From Lepiota brunneoincarnata (taxonomy: Eukaryota; Basidiomycota; Agaricomycetes; Agaricales; Agaricaceae), in NCBI GenBank assembly GCA_023014365.1, contig JAEBUN010000012.1, positions 992,001 to 1,056,000 on the forward strand: DNA of 64,000 nucleotides, given 5' to 3'. This document shows, in pieces, positions 41,384 through 52,434 of the stretch. Numbering within the stretch: the stretch's first letter is position 1; the number at the start of each line of letters is the position of its first letter. A program made the translations under genes and the position numbers. A model generated the notes under the pieces. The model was not told the origin of the DNA. It was given only the letters and a program-made list of their open reading frames with translations, and searched no databases.

Positions 41384-43689
41384 CATGAGGTTCTACTGGA
41401 AATCCTTCAACTTATGGGCTTTCCTGCTTCCCTTGTCTCCTTTTTCCAGTCTTATTTGGTGGGACACCACACATATTTTGTATGGGGCTCTGCTGAATCT
41501 GAGTGGTATCCTTCTAGTGTGGGTGTAAGCCAGGGCTCTGCACTCTCTCCTGTCCTCTCTGCCCTTATTGTGGCTCCCATCCTCCATCTCTTCAATCATC
41601 ATTCCTCCATGGACCACATTGATGCTACAGCTCTTTCTTTTGTGAATGATGGCCTTCTTATTATGCAGCACAAGGACTGGGCTGACAACTTGGCTGTTCT
41701 CCACCAGGCTTATGCAATCATTTACTCCTCGATGGACTCCCTTTGCTTGGTTCTGGAGCACTCCAAAACAGAGGTGTTCCACTTTTCCTGCCACCACAAT
41801 GATGTGGCTCCTCCTTTAGACCTTGGATTTGCTCCCTTCTCAGGTGACACTCCTCTGACTGCCAAACCAGTCTGGTGATACCTGGGCTTCTGGTTTGACT
41901 GGCAGCTGTCCTTCAATACCCATGTATGGTTCTATTCTACCAAGGCCCTTACTACTGTGTGTGCTATGGAGATGCTTGGAAACTCTGCCCAGGGCCTCAC
42001 TGCAGACCAGAAGCATCTCCTCTATCATTCCTATGTAGTCCCTATCATGACTGATGGCTCTTCTTTATGGTTCTTCCATGGTGCCCAAGTGAAGGGCCTC
42101 CTCTCTCTGCTCCAATGTGCTCAATGCAAGGCTGGGCTCTGGATCACAGGTGCATTTAGGACCTCTCCTGTTGGGGGAGTCAATGCACTAGCTGGCCTTA
42201 TCCCCCTCCACCTTCATCTTTGCAAACTGTGTGATAGGGCTGCCCTCTGCATTTGCAGGTTTCACCACACTCATACCCTTCACTCCCTCCTGGATTGGTG
42301 CTCTACCTCCACAGTCAAGCACCCACTGGCCATCTCCTTCCTTGCCCCAGGCATTTGCAGATGGACTGGTGGTGCTCTCCAGGACTTTGACAGGTTGGCT
42401 GCCAAGGCCACTGATCCTCTGATTCCTTTCCCTTCTGTTGGTAGACCAGGCCAATGCCTGCTTGACTTGTATTCAAATAGGTTTTCCTTTCTCTCTCTTC
42501 CTCCTGGGTCCCACACACCTGTGGAGATTCAGCTCTTTTGCAGTAGGGTAGACACCATCATTTCCTCCTCCTCTTGTTCCCAGTTCTCTCCCTTAGTCTG
42601 CATTTCTACCCATTCTCCCCTTCCCAATTCTGGGCTGTGCACATCAGCCTCAGTTGCTATCACCCTCTCTTCTTCCTCTATTTTTAGTGTATCTCTCTCT
42701 TCTGGTCAGGGTTGATGATCCTGTGCTGCCTTATTTGCCTTGTGCTCTGGTTTATGTACTTCTCTCTCTCTTGTTGATAATGCTTCAGATATTACTGTTC
42801 TTGTCTCTTCTTCTTCTTTTCCTTCTTGTAAAACCATCCTTGATCCCTCCCCCCACTCTGGACAGGCTCACTCTCTGGTGTTCATTAAGGCCTTATTCCC
42901 CTAGCTTGCAGCTTCTCCCTCCCAGACAGTCAAGTTTGTCTCTATCCCCTCCACATGGCAGCTCCCTGCCTTGGCTTCAGCTCATGAGGCCAAATCTGCA
43001 TGCTTCCCTGCTTCTGCAGCTTCTCCAACCACACTGGACTTCCTGCAGGCTCAGGCTTCTCTTACTGCATCTGCTGAGTGGCAGAAGGACTTTGCAGCCT
43101 CATCAAATACTGTGGCTCCTGATTTCTCACCATCTTTGATAAAAGCAACAAGCCCCTTGCCCCATCATCCCTACACCATGGAACTTGGCTCATCTTAACC
43201 ACCAAGGACCCACCATCTCTCACTACTCGCCTCACCTGCTGTATTACCAGCCATGCCCCTATTGGGGAATACTGCCAGCAGTTCTTCCCTGATGAACCAG
43301 TCCAATGCCAATGTGGTGAACTCCTGGAGACCTGGGACCACATCCTCTATGACTGACCATACTTCTCAAGGACAAAGTCCAACCTTTAGTGCAACACTTC
43401 CCTGCTGCTCTCTGACTTAGTTCAGTTTCTCCAAGACAACCCAGCTGCCTTTGCCTTTCCTTCAAAGCCTACTGCTTCCCAAGGGACTCCTGCCTCCAGA
43501 GTGAGCCAACCACCCTCTTCTCCCTCTTTGTCACCTTCCTCCCCTCCCTTTGCAGCCATACATAGTTTATCACATAGGGCCTCTGGCCCCATCTCTTTAG
43601 CTAATCCAATGTAGTAGATACTCATTGGCATGGACTGCTAACAGGCCCTGCATAATAAATTGTTGATTTTTTTTAAAAAAAAAAAAAAA
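41384..43689 (+). pseudogene. LINE ORF2, RT C-terminus, RNase H region, poly(A) tail
   Basis: ORF2 resumes with PASLVSFFQSYLVGHHTYF and VSQGSALSPVLSALIVAPI. Palm motif C reads F-V-N-D at 41639-41650, where active enzymes have F-x-D-D. Further on are the thumb region, a degenerate Ser-rich RNase H region and the C-terminal zinc-like motif CQCGELLETWDHILYD (near 43320, next Cys lost to a TGA). The element ends in A15 at 43675-43689. No target duplication was found because the flanks differ (malic enzyme left, gag right). Confidence 0.82.
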
Positions 43690-44334
43690 GGTTAGAAAAC
43701 CAAAGGTTGCCAGTGGAAGAAGAAATCTGCTGTCTGAAGCAGTGCATGGAGATGTTGGAGACAGCTGCCATCCATGCTGGGAGTGCCCCAAAGTTTAAGC
43801 TTATGACCAGAAAGGATGATAATGTTGAGATACAGTCTTTGGCTGAACAATTGGCTCAGATACAGGCTAAGCTTAGTGGTTTAATGGATGACATGCCCTC
43901 AGCAAGCCAGTATTTGGATACCAGGAGTGGTGTGAAGACTTGGAATTGGAGTCAGGTTTCTAAAGGGTTTGAGGAAGGAGCTGCCTCTGAAGAAGAAGGT
44001 TGCCTTCACCAGAGGACAGACTCCTGAGGATGTGTTGGATTCTGAGCAATCAGAAGAATCAGAAAATGAGGAAATAGGACAGACAATGGAGAAATCAATG
44101 TGTGCAGCAGCAGGGGAACTACCCTATAAAAATGTGAAACTGCTGCACCCTGTTGTTGAGATACCACTGCTGTCTGTCAGAAGGATGGAACCATCCAAGA
44201 AGGAGCCTGCATATAAACACCAGGCCCCTATAGAGAAGAACATAGATGTTGAGGAAGTACTCAGCTGGGTATTGAAGCAAGAAGCCTCAGTATCACATAG
44301 GGAACTCTTGGTATTGTCCCTAATATACCAGTGA
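43690..44334 (+). pseudogene. E gag C-terminal region, first part
   Basis: Helical segment RLPVEEEICCLKQCMEMLET, then an acidic linker and ELPYKNVKLLHPVVEIPL. Two frames carry it (43707-44027 and 43969-44334), so there is a frameshift near 43980. It belongs to the Gag-protease protein common in mushroom genomes. An unassigned 1.28-kb piece interrupts it before the protease part. Confidence 0.65.
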
Positions 44335-45610
44335 AAAGGTGGAAGCATTTGTGGATTCTTAATATAAATAGAGGGCGTGTTTTCACTAAGCTTAGCTGAA
44401 ATTCAATAAGCTTAAGCTAGTACAAGTGGTATGAGATAGATAATGAACAGTTTCATCTTTTGGGGTGTTCTGGGGGTGCATTCTGACAGCAAAATTCAAG
44501 AGAGTAGTGTTTTAGAGGTTAATGAACAGCTGTTGAAGTTATCTTAGCCATACAGTGCAACAATGAAAGGACAATCCCTGTCAATTCACAGCATGGGGTC
44601 TCTAGTCTCTAGTCTCTGGTCTCTAAACTCTGTTCTCTGTCTCTGTCTCTGTCTCTAGCACTCTGGAACTCTAAGCTCTGGACTCTGTTCTCTGTCTCTG
44701 TCTCTGGGTTGGTTGACAACCAAAGAAATTACACTTAATGACATACACTAAATAGTCCTCTGAAACTGTTCTTGATCATGGCTCACAGACTTGTGTGTGG
44801 AAGTGGGGGTGAGACCTCTTGCTTTTCCACAAACAAGCACAACTGTATTTATATTGTTTAGATACATATGAGAGATAGTAAATATGAAATAGAAAACAAT
44901 AAGCTTAATTGTTACAGGTACTGCAGAATATTTTGGAAGGTTCGGCAGCATTTCTACCTTGCCCTGGGTTATGGGTTTTTCTCTGATTGACAAATGGCAA
45001 TCCAGCCAGACATGTTCCATGCTCATCTGCATTATTCTGCATCCACATGAGCATGTTAAGCCTCTGGATCAATTATGATTGGAATGTATGGTGTATGGAC
45101 AATCCCTTGATCTGTTGTAATTAATCTCAGTCAGGCAATATGCCAAGATGCTGGGACCCACAAAGCACTTGTTAATCATGAGTCTTTGATATTTCTAGGG
45201 TTTTGGGCATCGGGTGTTGCCTCCCAAATGTTGGACATTCTGTTCCGTGGTCTGGTCATTATTATTGGGCTTGCTATAGGTGTGATACACCTGTGACAGC
45301 TGCTATGTACATTCTTTTGGGTTCAAATGAATCCAAGTTCATCAGAAAACTGCTTGTAAGGTCCCTTGATGTGACCGGAGTATACTTGATAGGCTATGTA
45401 GAGTCCTGAATCCCTCTGGAGAGCATTCTGATAGCTTGGTTCACTTAGCTTAGTGATAATGAACTGGTTTGAACACTTCCAAGGCTCAAATATCCTCAAT
45501 TTGGTTGAATTGGCTACTACAGGACATAGTACCAATCCTCTATAGAGTTCTTTAATGATATAGCCAATGATTCTATGTAGAGAATCGTTCCAGAGTACAG
45601 AATTCATGTA
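44335..45610. other. Unassigned insert in the E gag-protease frame
   Basis: About 1.28 kb separating two halves of one protein. Contains a CTCTGT/TCTCTAG-rich stretch (44600-44710). No gene is recognised on either strand and no clean duplication or terminal repeat is found, so its class is unknown. Confidence 0.4.
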
Positions 45611-46350
45611 TAGGTGTGAAATCAGCATATCACTGGAATGCCTATAGAGAGCAAATTATGAGAAAACAGGTACCCACCAGTCAAAGCTTAATAGCAGGAG
45701 TTGGGCCCTTGGATGATGATACAGAGGATATAGAAATTAATAGTGTGCCAGTACAGGTCATGATAATGGAGCTGGTAGATGGCCCTCAGAGGTATGATAC
45801 AGTACTCCAAGAAGGCTCAGTAACCTAAGCCTGGGTAGCTCAGGATCCAATCATGCAGTACTATGAGTCACTTCCCAGAAGAGACAGGGGATGGCAAGTG
45901 TTTATTGCTAAAGAATGCAAACCATTGAGAGTAGTGCCAACTCTGATAAATGGGATTTGGCAGGAAGAGGCCTTGCTAGGTAGTGGATTGCAGATTGTAT
46001 CCATGAGTCAGGAAGCAGCAATTGCATATCAAGTCTCTTGGGACCCAGACACTACAATTAATTTGCAGAGTGCAAATGGGCAGGTCAAGAAGTCTTGTGG
46101 ACTGGCAAAGACTGTAGGCTTTACCTGCAGGGGAGTCACAATCTATATGCAAGTTCATATTGTTCACAACCCTGCATATCAAGTACTGCTGGGATGACCA
46201 TTTGATGTAATGATGGCTAGCAAAGTCAGGAATAGCACCAGTGGTGAGCAAACCTTGGTTATTATGGACCCAAATACCAGAGAAAGGGCTGTGTTACCAA
46301 CTTGTGCTTGAGGAGAGTGTAATCCTCCAAAGGAGGTCTTTACACTCCCC
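45611..46350 (+). pseudogene. E retropepsin domain
   Basis: Resumes the protein with NAYREQIMRKQVPT, then the protease: ALLGSGLQIVSM where the catalytic D-S-G has become G-S-G, followed by YQVSWDPDTTINLQSANGQV and YMQVHIVHNPAYQVLLG. Ends with an NTRERAVLPTCA-like tail. The pol that should follow is missing: a solo LTR and SINE-like sequence come next. Inactive. Confidence 0.75.
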
Positions 46351-46355
46351 CATGT

Positions 46356-46687
46356 TGTTAGGGGAACTAAAGTGCACCAGAATCAAGTTGATATTCAGGT
46401 GCCAATTGCAATCGATACCTGCACTATTTATATACATAGTGGCCTGCACACAGACCAAGTAGTCCAACTTTACGTAGACTACTAGAAATAACATATGCAA
46501 ACAATATACAACAATATTAGATACTACAATTGTACGCAGGGTGGGACTCAGGGATAGGGGTGGCCAAAGGCTGAGACCAGGCTTGGGCATTGGGCATTGG
46601 CTAGGAAGGCCAAGCCCAGACATCCAACCACAGGTCCCTAGATGTACCTTGTATAAGGGGGGGGTGTACACCACCTGTCCCCTTACA
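46356..46687. mobile_element. Solo LTR, S family, after E
   Basis: 332 bp, TGTTAGGGGAACT...CCCCTTACA, flanked by CATGT (46351-46355 and 46688-46692). Confidence 0.93.
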
Positions 46688-46692
46688 CATGT

Positions 46693-46930
46693 ATTCCAAG
46701 CGGTCCATACAGATCTGCACTGATTCTGCATGGATCCACACAGACTCCAGTAGTTTACTACAATCACTAATAATGTAACAAACCATTAGATTTTCGGACT
46801 ATTATTCTAAATGAGTCCATACAGATCCATATGGATCCATACAGACAAGTCCAAGTAAATTACAATCCACTCAGACTTGGACTTAGCACCAAGTGGTACA
46901 GATCTGTGCAGATCCAAGTACTTCCAAGTA
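46693..46930 (-). repeat. SINE-like body with CCATACAGATC repeats
   Basis: Repeated CCATACAGATC/GGATCCA motifs and a segment GGACTTAGCACCAAGTGG, downstream (on the minus strand) of the tRNA-like heads. Probably the body of the SINE pair. No gene. Confidence 0.4.
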
Positions 46931-47021
46931 GGCAATAAAATTTGCCATAACTCAGATTTGAACCCACATGTACCAGCATATTACCCAGTGTGTAAACTGC
47001 TACACTAAAAGACATTATGTA
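46931..47021 (-). mobile_element. tRNA-like SINE head 1
   Basis: On the minus strand an A-box-like TAGTGTAGCAGTTTACA (near 47011-46996) is followed, after about 31 bp, by a B-box GGGTTCAAATC (46955-46965). The tail carries AAATTTTATTGCC. No folded cloverleaf is possible, so a SINE head is preferred to a tRNA gene. Confidence 0.5.
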
Positions 47022-47059
47022 GTTATGCACAAGTGAGCCATGTATTAGTAGTAGATATG

Positions 47060-47170
47060 AGTTCCAATAGGCTAATAAAATTTAATCATTAGCTGGATTC
47101 AAACCCAAATCCACACACACATGTGGAATTGTGCTCAAGACCACTATGCCATAGCATCCTTTACCTCCAA
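47060..47170 (-). mobile_element. tRNA-like SINE head 2
   Basis: Minus strand: A-box TATGGCATAGTGG (47141-47153) and B-box GGGTTTGAATCC (47095-47106), then AAATTTTATTAGCC. Same module as head 1, in the same orientation, about 140 bp apart. Confidence 0.5.
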
Positions 47171-47350
47171 GGGTATGTAGTTGCTTATATTACTGTTGTC
47201 CTTACCATTATCAGATCAATCAATCTTGTTGATTGATCACCTGTGTCCACAGCTCCTGCCCTCCTCTCTCTCTGTCTCTTCCCATCCCCTGTCATCCCCC
47301 ATCATTCCCCACTGTCCCTCAGCCTACAGCAACCACTGCCTGCACCCACA
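47171..47350 (+). promoter_or_regulatory. Pyrimidine-rich region before the N-rich gene
   Basis: From about 47240 the plus strand is CT-rich (CTCTCTCTCTGTCTCTTCCC...), typical of fungal core promoters or 5' UTRs, and ends just before the ATG at 47351. No TATA box was seen. Confidence 0.4.
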
Positions 47351-48270
47351 ATGCCCTCCACACACTCTGCCACTCCTACAACCCATAGTGGCAAGAAACA
47401 TGCTGGCACTCCCCCACAAAGCTTGAGAACATGTGCCATGTCATCCACAGATGCAGCCACCACTCCTAAGAAACCAAGGGTTGAGGGTGCTCAGCCAACA
47501 AAGGGTACCCAGCAAGGTAAGACCAAAGAAAAGGCAGAAACAGTGCACACAGTGCCCAGAAAAATGAGGTGAGTCTCCCCCTTTGCTTTTCTCTCATTTT
47601 TCTCTCATTTATTTTGCTCTCACAGACTGTTTTAACCACAGGAAAAAAAGACCTGCCATGTGAGCAGCCAAGGACATGAGCACAGCCCCTCCATCTCACC
47701 TTACATGGTGAGTTTTTGTTTTCTTTCCTTTTATTTACTGCTTTAACTACACTACAGGACTGAAACCACTCTCAAAGAGAGTGGTTTAACCATTGCCCCA
47801 CTGGAATATGCTGGCCCCCCCACCCTCACCACTGCCCCCCTTCCTGACCTCCCAAGGTCTGCCCATATGCAACAGGCAGACACCCCCCAGACTCTAGCTA
47901 TCCCCACTGCACAACCAAGTGAGGGGACTACTGCTGGTGGCAAGGACACCTGTGCCAGCCCACACAGCAGCCATGGGGCTACCACCACCATCAACAGCTT
48001 GGGCAACAATGATGGCACTGGCAACAACACCAACAATGGTGACACCAGCAACAATGGCAACAATAGTGACAACAATGGTGACAACAACAGCAACAATGGC
48101 AACAACAGCAACAGCAATGGTGGTGACAGTGACAGCGACACTGGCAACAGCAATGGCAATGGCAGTGAAGGGAGCCATGACACCAGCAAGGATGACAATG
48201 GCAGCAACAAGGGCCACAGTGGCAACAACAACACCAGCACTGCTAACAATGATACCTGTGTAGCCATAAG
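47351..48270 (+). pseudogene. 5' part of a spliced N-rich host-type gene
   Basis: Exons 47351-47568, 47642-47707 and 47758 onward are joined by GT-AG introns of 73 and 50 bp, and the joined frame is continuous. Exon 1 is basic, Ser/Thr/Pro-rich (HSATPTTHSGKKHAGTPP). Exon 3 has ETTLKESGLTIAPLEYAGPP and then a long Asn/Gly/Ser/Asp-rich stretch (about 47990-48240) made from degenerate AACAATGGC repeats. One TGA in exon 2 (after RPAM) closes the frame. The D element cuts it at 48271. Function unknown; the start of a regulatory or transposon-domesticated protein is equally possible. Confidence 0.6.
48000..48240 (+). repeat. AAC/GGC-rich microsatellite-like region
   Basis: Long run of AACAACA/GGCAACA-type units inside the N-rich gene. 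It is open in all frames: on the minus strand it gives artificial Leu/Val-rich frames, which were ignored. Confidence 0.7.
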
Positions 48271-48749
48271 TGTAAGGGTGACCTGGTCACCATGTTGCAT
48301 CAGCTGAGCAGGGAAAAACCTTAGAGAATTGAGTAAGGTTTCTCCAAGCTTGCCTACACTACTTATACTACCTGCTGTAATGTCTGAGTTGAGTAATCTA
48401 CTCTACATAAATGGCTGTGAGGTGTCAGGGATGCCTAAAGTGAGTATAGTCAGGGATGGGCTTGGGATAGGATCATGCATGCCAGTGAGGGTTTGCATCT
48501 GCAGCAGAGGAGTGTAGGAGGGAATTCTGAGTACTAGGGTGCTGGGGGACAGATTTCTGGGCCCAGGGAGGCTGTAAATTGGAATTCTGGATGCAGGAGG
48601 GCTGAAAGTTGGATTTCCAAGCATAGGGAGGCTGGGAATCAGATTTCCGGATGCAGGAGGGCTGAAAGTCGGATTTCCAAATGCAGGGGGTCTGGGGATC
48701 AGAATTCCAAATCTGAGGTTGTGAACAATGACCTAGAGTTCCCCTTACA
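48271..48749 (-). repeat. D 3' LTR with a 30-bp minisatellite
   Basis: 479 bp, TGTAAGGGTGACC...TTCCCCTTACA. Related to the solo LTR at 24779 (opposite orientation). Between about 48520 and 48720, units of about 30 bp (GGATTTCCAAGCATAGGGAGG-like, alternating with GATTTCCGGATGCAGGAGGG) are repeated. Confidence 0.9.
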
Positions 48750-50396
48750 CCTACCCCCTCTTCAAGGTTGTGACAACTTGGCACAATGGTTGGATTGAGG
48801 GCACAGAAGGGGATTGAGCCAAACACAGGACTCCTGATCTGTCTTGGAGCTCCTGGATGTTGTTGATAGAATTCCATTATGCAGTTGGGGGCATGGATGT
48901 CCTCAGCCAATTCCCAGGAGTTCTCCTCAATCCTGAAGTCTTTCCATTTTACTAGGAATTGGAGTCTCCTCTGATGGATGCAGCTATCTAGGATTTCCTT
49001 GACTTCCCACTCTTTTTCATCCTCAATGATGATGGGTGCTGGCAGTAGTTTGGGACAGCATCTGGGAATGGGGTCTGCAGGAGCAAGTGTGAGCTTTACC
49101 ACATTGAAGACTGGATGGAGGTGTCTCATGGATTTTGGTAGCTTTAGTTGGTATGTGTTGGAGCTGACCTGTTTGTCAATCACATAGGGTCCTAGCCAGC
49201 AATAAGGAGTTTCTTGGATGGTCATGTGGTTTGTATGTCTGATGCATCCAGGAAAACCTTGTCTCTGGGCTTGAACTCTGGAGTCAGGGTTTGCTGTTGG
49301 TTGTAGTACCTTGCCATATCATCTTTGGACTTTGCGAGTGCCAATCTTGCCTCCTCCAATGCCGATTCCATCTGGGATTTGAACTCATTGACTATTTCCA
49401 GCTGAGATGGTTGCTGGCAGGGTTCAAACCCCATCCTTGGGTTTCAGCTGGTGTCTAGGACAAATGGGGAGTGTTGGGTAGAGGCATGAATGTGGTTGTT
49501 GTGTTGAAATTCTGCCAGGGGGAGGAGGTCATGCCAATCATTCTGCCACTCATTGACAAAAATCCAGAGGTATTGGTCCAGTTTTTGGTTGACCCATTCT
49601 GTCTGCCCATCAGATTGGGGATGCCATGCTGTAGAAGAGGCACTTTTGATTCCAAGTAAGCAATCAAGTTCCCTAGTGAATGATGCAATGAACTGAGGAC
49701 CTTGATCCAAGGCCACTTATTGTGGAAGTCTGTGCAGTTTCCATACATGATGGAGAAATAGCCATGCTGCTCCATCTGCTGTAAAAGTAGTGTGTGTTGG
49801 GATGAAGTGAGTGCATTTGGAGATGGAGTCAACCACAGTCATGATAGCATCATACCCATTGGACACTGGGAGTTCCACTACAAAGTCTATGCTGATGTTA
49901 TCCCACTGAGCTTCTGGAATGGGGAGAGGTGAAGTTCTCTGACAGGGAGTTTCTGGATTGGTTTTGCACAGAGGCACAGGTCACATGTAGAAACATACTG
50001 ACCAATATAGCTAGACATGTTGGGCCACCAGTAGTTTTGGGAGACTAGTTGTTCTAGAGTTTTCCATCAGCCAGCATGTCCCCTGATCTAGGAGTCATGG
50101 TGAAGGGCCACAATGTGTTGGTGGAGTGCTGCATCATCTGGAACATATGTATATCTTGCCTTGGAAAAGAAGCAAGCCATCCAGCTCAGACCATTTGGCA
50201 CTGTGCACTGAGCATGTTGCAGACTTCTGAAGTTCCCGGGCTGCTCTTGCCACTGTTTCATCTTGTCTGCCTCCTTGGTTTCCAGAGTGGATGTCTTGGA
50301 GAAGTGCTTGCTCTTCCCCTTGGAGGGAAATCCCATCCACAGCTCATACTGCAAAGAGAGATGCCAGTAACAGGGTATATTTGTTAGTAGCCACAA
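48750..50396 (-). pseudogene. D integrase and chromodomain
   Basis: Zinc region (ALHQHIVALHHDS, later C-x2-C in STCDLCLCK), then the core SIDFVVELPVSNGYDAIMTV with D, LDQGPQFIASF with the second D-type block (DQG), and SDGQTEWVNQKLDQYLWIF with the T-E-x block. The C-terminal module (CWLGPYVIDKQVS) and chromodomain (KEWEVKEILDSCIHQRRLQF, then VKWKDF and NSWE) follow. Frame broken at about 49434, 49716 and 49977. Confidence 0.85.
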
Positions 50397-51494
50397 CTAT
50401 GGGTGATACAAGCCTCATTTTTCACTGGTAACTATCCTTGTTAGAACCTTGGGACTCTTGATGGTCTCACTATGAGTATTTGTTTTGCTATACTCAATTA
50501 TCTATTGAAACTCCAGAATATAAGAGATTCAAGAACATGCAGATACCTGTTGGGTGATAGGTACATTACTTGTTGCCCAATTACTATAACAGGAACCCAT
50601 GAAACTGTGACTTCAACTCTAGATTTGAACCAAGTTTTCCTTTAGAGGTCACCCAGGTGCTTGACAAGATAACACAGAGATTCTAAAAGCCATGGACACA
50701 CAGATGAACACTTATACAAAGAGATACAAACTTACAAAGTCCACTGGTACCCTAGAATGTTACTATAAGGGTCTGGAATGGAACTAAAAATAGATTGGGA
50801 CCAGTTTTCAGAAATAATGGAGACTGGCACCCCATGATATGGAGCAGATGTCAATGATGAACTTGAGAATGCAGGTACAGGGTAGTTAATCTGCTGACAG
50901 GAGGACCAGCACCTATAAGTCTTTCAAGTTCCCATAATTGAATATATGTCTCCATATTTTTGTATATTTCTCAGTATTTGTCACTTTGTACTATAAATTA
51001 CTGGTGGGTTTGACAAAAAGGGCAGAGAACTCTTAACCTTGAATTCCTACCTACCTTGTATGGTTTAGTGTGAATATAACAGGTTTTATAAAAGACTTCT
51101 CTCAGATTAGATATTGAGTCACATTGGTTCTATTGAACTTGTGATTGGGTGGTTGTTATGGTAATAACTACTATGACTCAGATGACACATTATGGTAACG
51201 TTGATCCCTGGTCAGATTGCAAGTCAGATATATATATATTTGGGCTATGGTAGCCTTCAGAGATTGGCAGCAATCACATTTATTGGATAGTTTGTATATG
51301 GAATACATAACTATTCAATCTGTCAGTGTTAGCACATGTATGGTACACTTCAGCACCGATTCTCTCCTATCACCTCCAGTGACAAGACACCAAAGACTTT
51401 TCTGAGTCTTCTTTAATTAATTGAAACCCCAAACATTTGTACAGAGGGTAGTTATGCACCTTGAGAGATTTCTACATGCAATATTTTGAGTTGA
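50397..51494. other. Unassigned insert between D integrase and RNase H
   Basis: About 1.1 kb between two parts of D's pol, AT-rich, with a TATATATATATTTGGG stretch at 51228. No gene recognised and no terminal repeats resolved. Probably an older unclassified insertion that was later hit by the S LTR. Confidence 0.4.
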
Positions 51495-51816
51495 TGTAAG
51501 GGGACTAGCGTCTTGTGCACCCCCTTATGCAAGGTATGTCTAGGGGTCTGTGGTTGGGTGTCCAGGCTCAGCCTCTCTAGCCGATGCCTGATGCCTAAGC
51601 CCAGCCTCAGCCTTCAGCCACCCCCATCCCCAAGTCTGATCCACGTACAACTGATATTGTTTGTATATTGTTTGTGTACATTATATTCTAGTAGCTATGT
51701 AGTGTTTGGCTACCTGGTCTGTGCACAGACCACTATGTATATAAGTAGTGTGGGTATCAACTGTATTTGCCACCCAAATATCAACTTTATTCTGGTGCTC
51801 TTAACTTCCCCTAACA
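51495..51816. mobile_element. Solo LTR, S family, in D
   Basis: 322 bp, TGTAAGGGGACTAG...CCCCTAACA, flanked by GTTGA (51490-51494 and 51817-51821). Confidence 0.93.
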
Positions 51817-51821
51817 GTTGA

Positions 51822-52434
51822 TACTTAAGCAGTGGACAGTTTATCTATTTTCTCCTTTTAACTACAAAACCCCTCTATTACTGGGTGAAGCATAATGTCA
51901 GCATTATCATGCATTCCTGAGCCATGATCAGACCTCTGGGACAAGGTGTCAGACTTTCCCATACTGCGACCAGGGCAATGGTGAAGTAAAGAAATCAAAC
52001 TGGGAGAGGTATAGGAACCAGCATGCCTGTCAGCAATTTAGCTTCTGAGCAGTCATGAAATACTCTAAGTTCGTATGGTCCATCCAGATCTTGAACTTTT
52101 CTGGTGCTCCTTCAAGGGAGTGTCTCCACTCTTCCAGTGCTCGGATAATAGCCAGCATCTCCTTATCATGGATCTCATAGTTGTGCTCCACTGGGGACAA
52201 GGCCTTAGAGTAAAATGCTACTGGGTGCCACTTTCCATTGTCTCCCAAGAGTTGAGAGAGCACTGCCCCTGTGGCAAAATCCAAACTATCTGCTTCCACT
52301 CAGAAGGATGCCTTATCATCCAGAGAAGTCAGAACTGGAGCTGTAGTGATAGCTGCCTTTAAGCCATCAGATGCTGCCTGCTGTTCTGAATTCCACTGCC
52401 ATGTGACACTGTTTTGGGTGAGGTTGAAAAGGGG
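51822..52434 (-). pseudogene. D RNase H and linker
   Basis: RNase H motif MEADSLDFATGAVLSQ with its HNYEIHDKEMLAI block and EYFMTAQKLN end (52030-52299). The remainder to 51822 is the linker to integrase with stop codons. Confidence 0.8.

Noticed and set aside
44600..44710. Functional microsatellite in E
   Set aside because: CT-rich repeats are short and degenerate, and nothing links them to a function.
46931..47170. Two tRNA genes
   Set aside because: A- and B-box are present, but no acceptor stem or anticodon arm could be folded by eye. SINE heads fit better.
47752..48300. Leu/Val-rich 182-codon minus-strand frame
   Set aside because: It is the complement of the AAC/GGC repeat tract and reflects composition only.
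48520..48720. CRISPR-like array
   Set aside because: Repeats of about 30 bp abut one another without unique spacers and lie in a fungal LTR.
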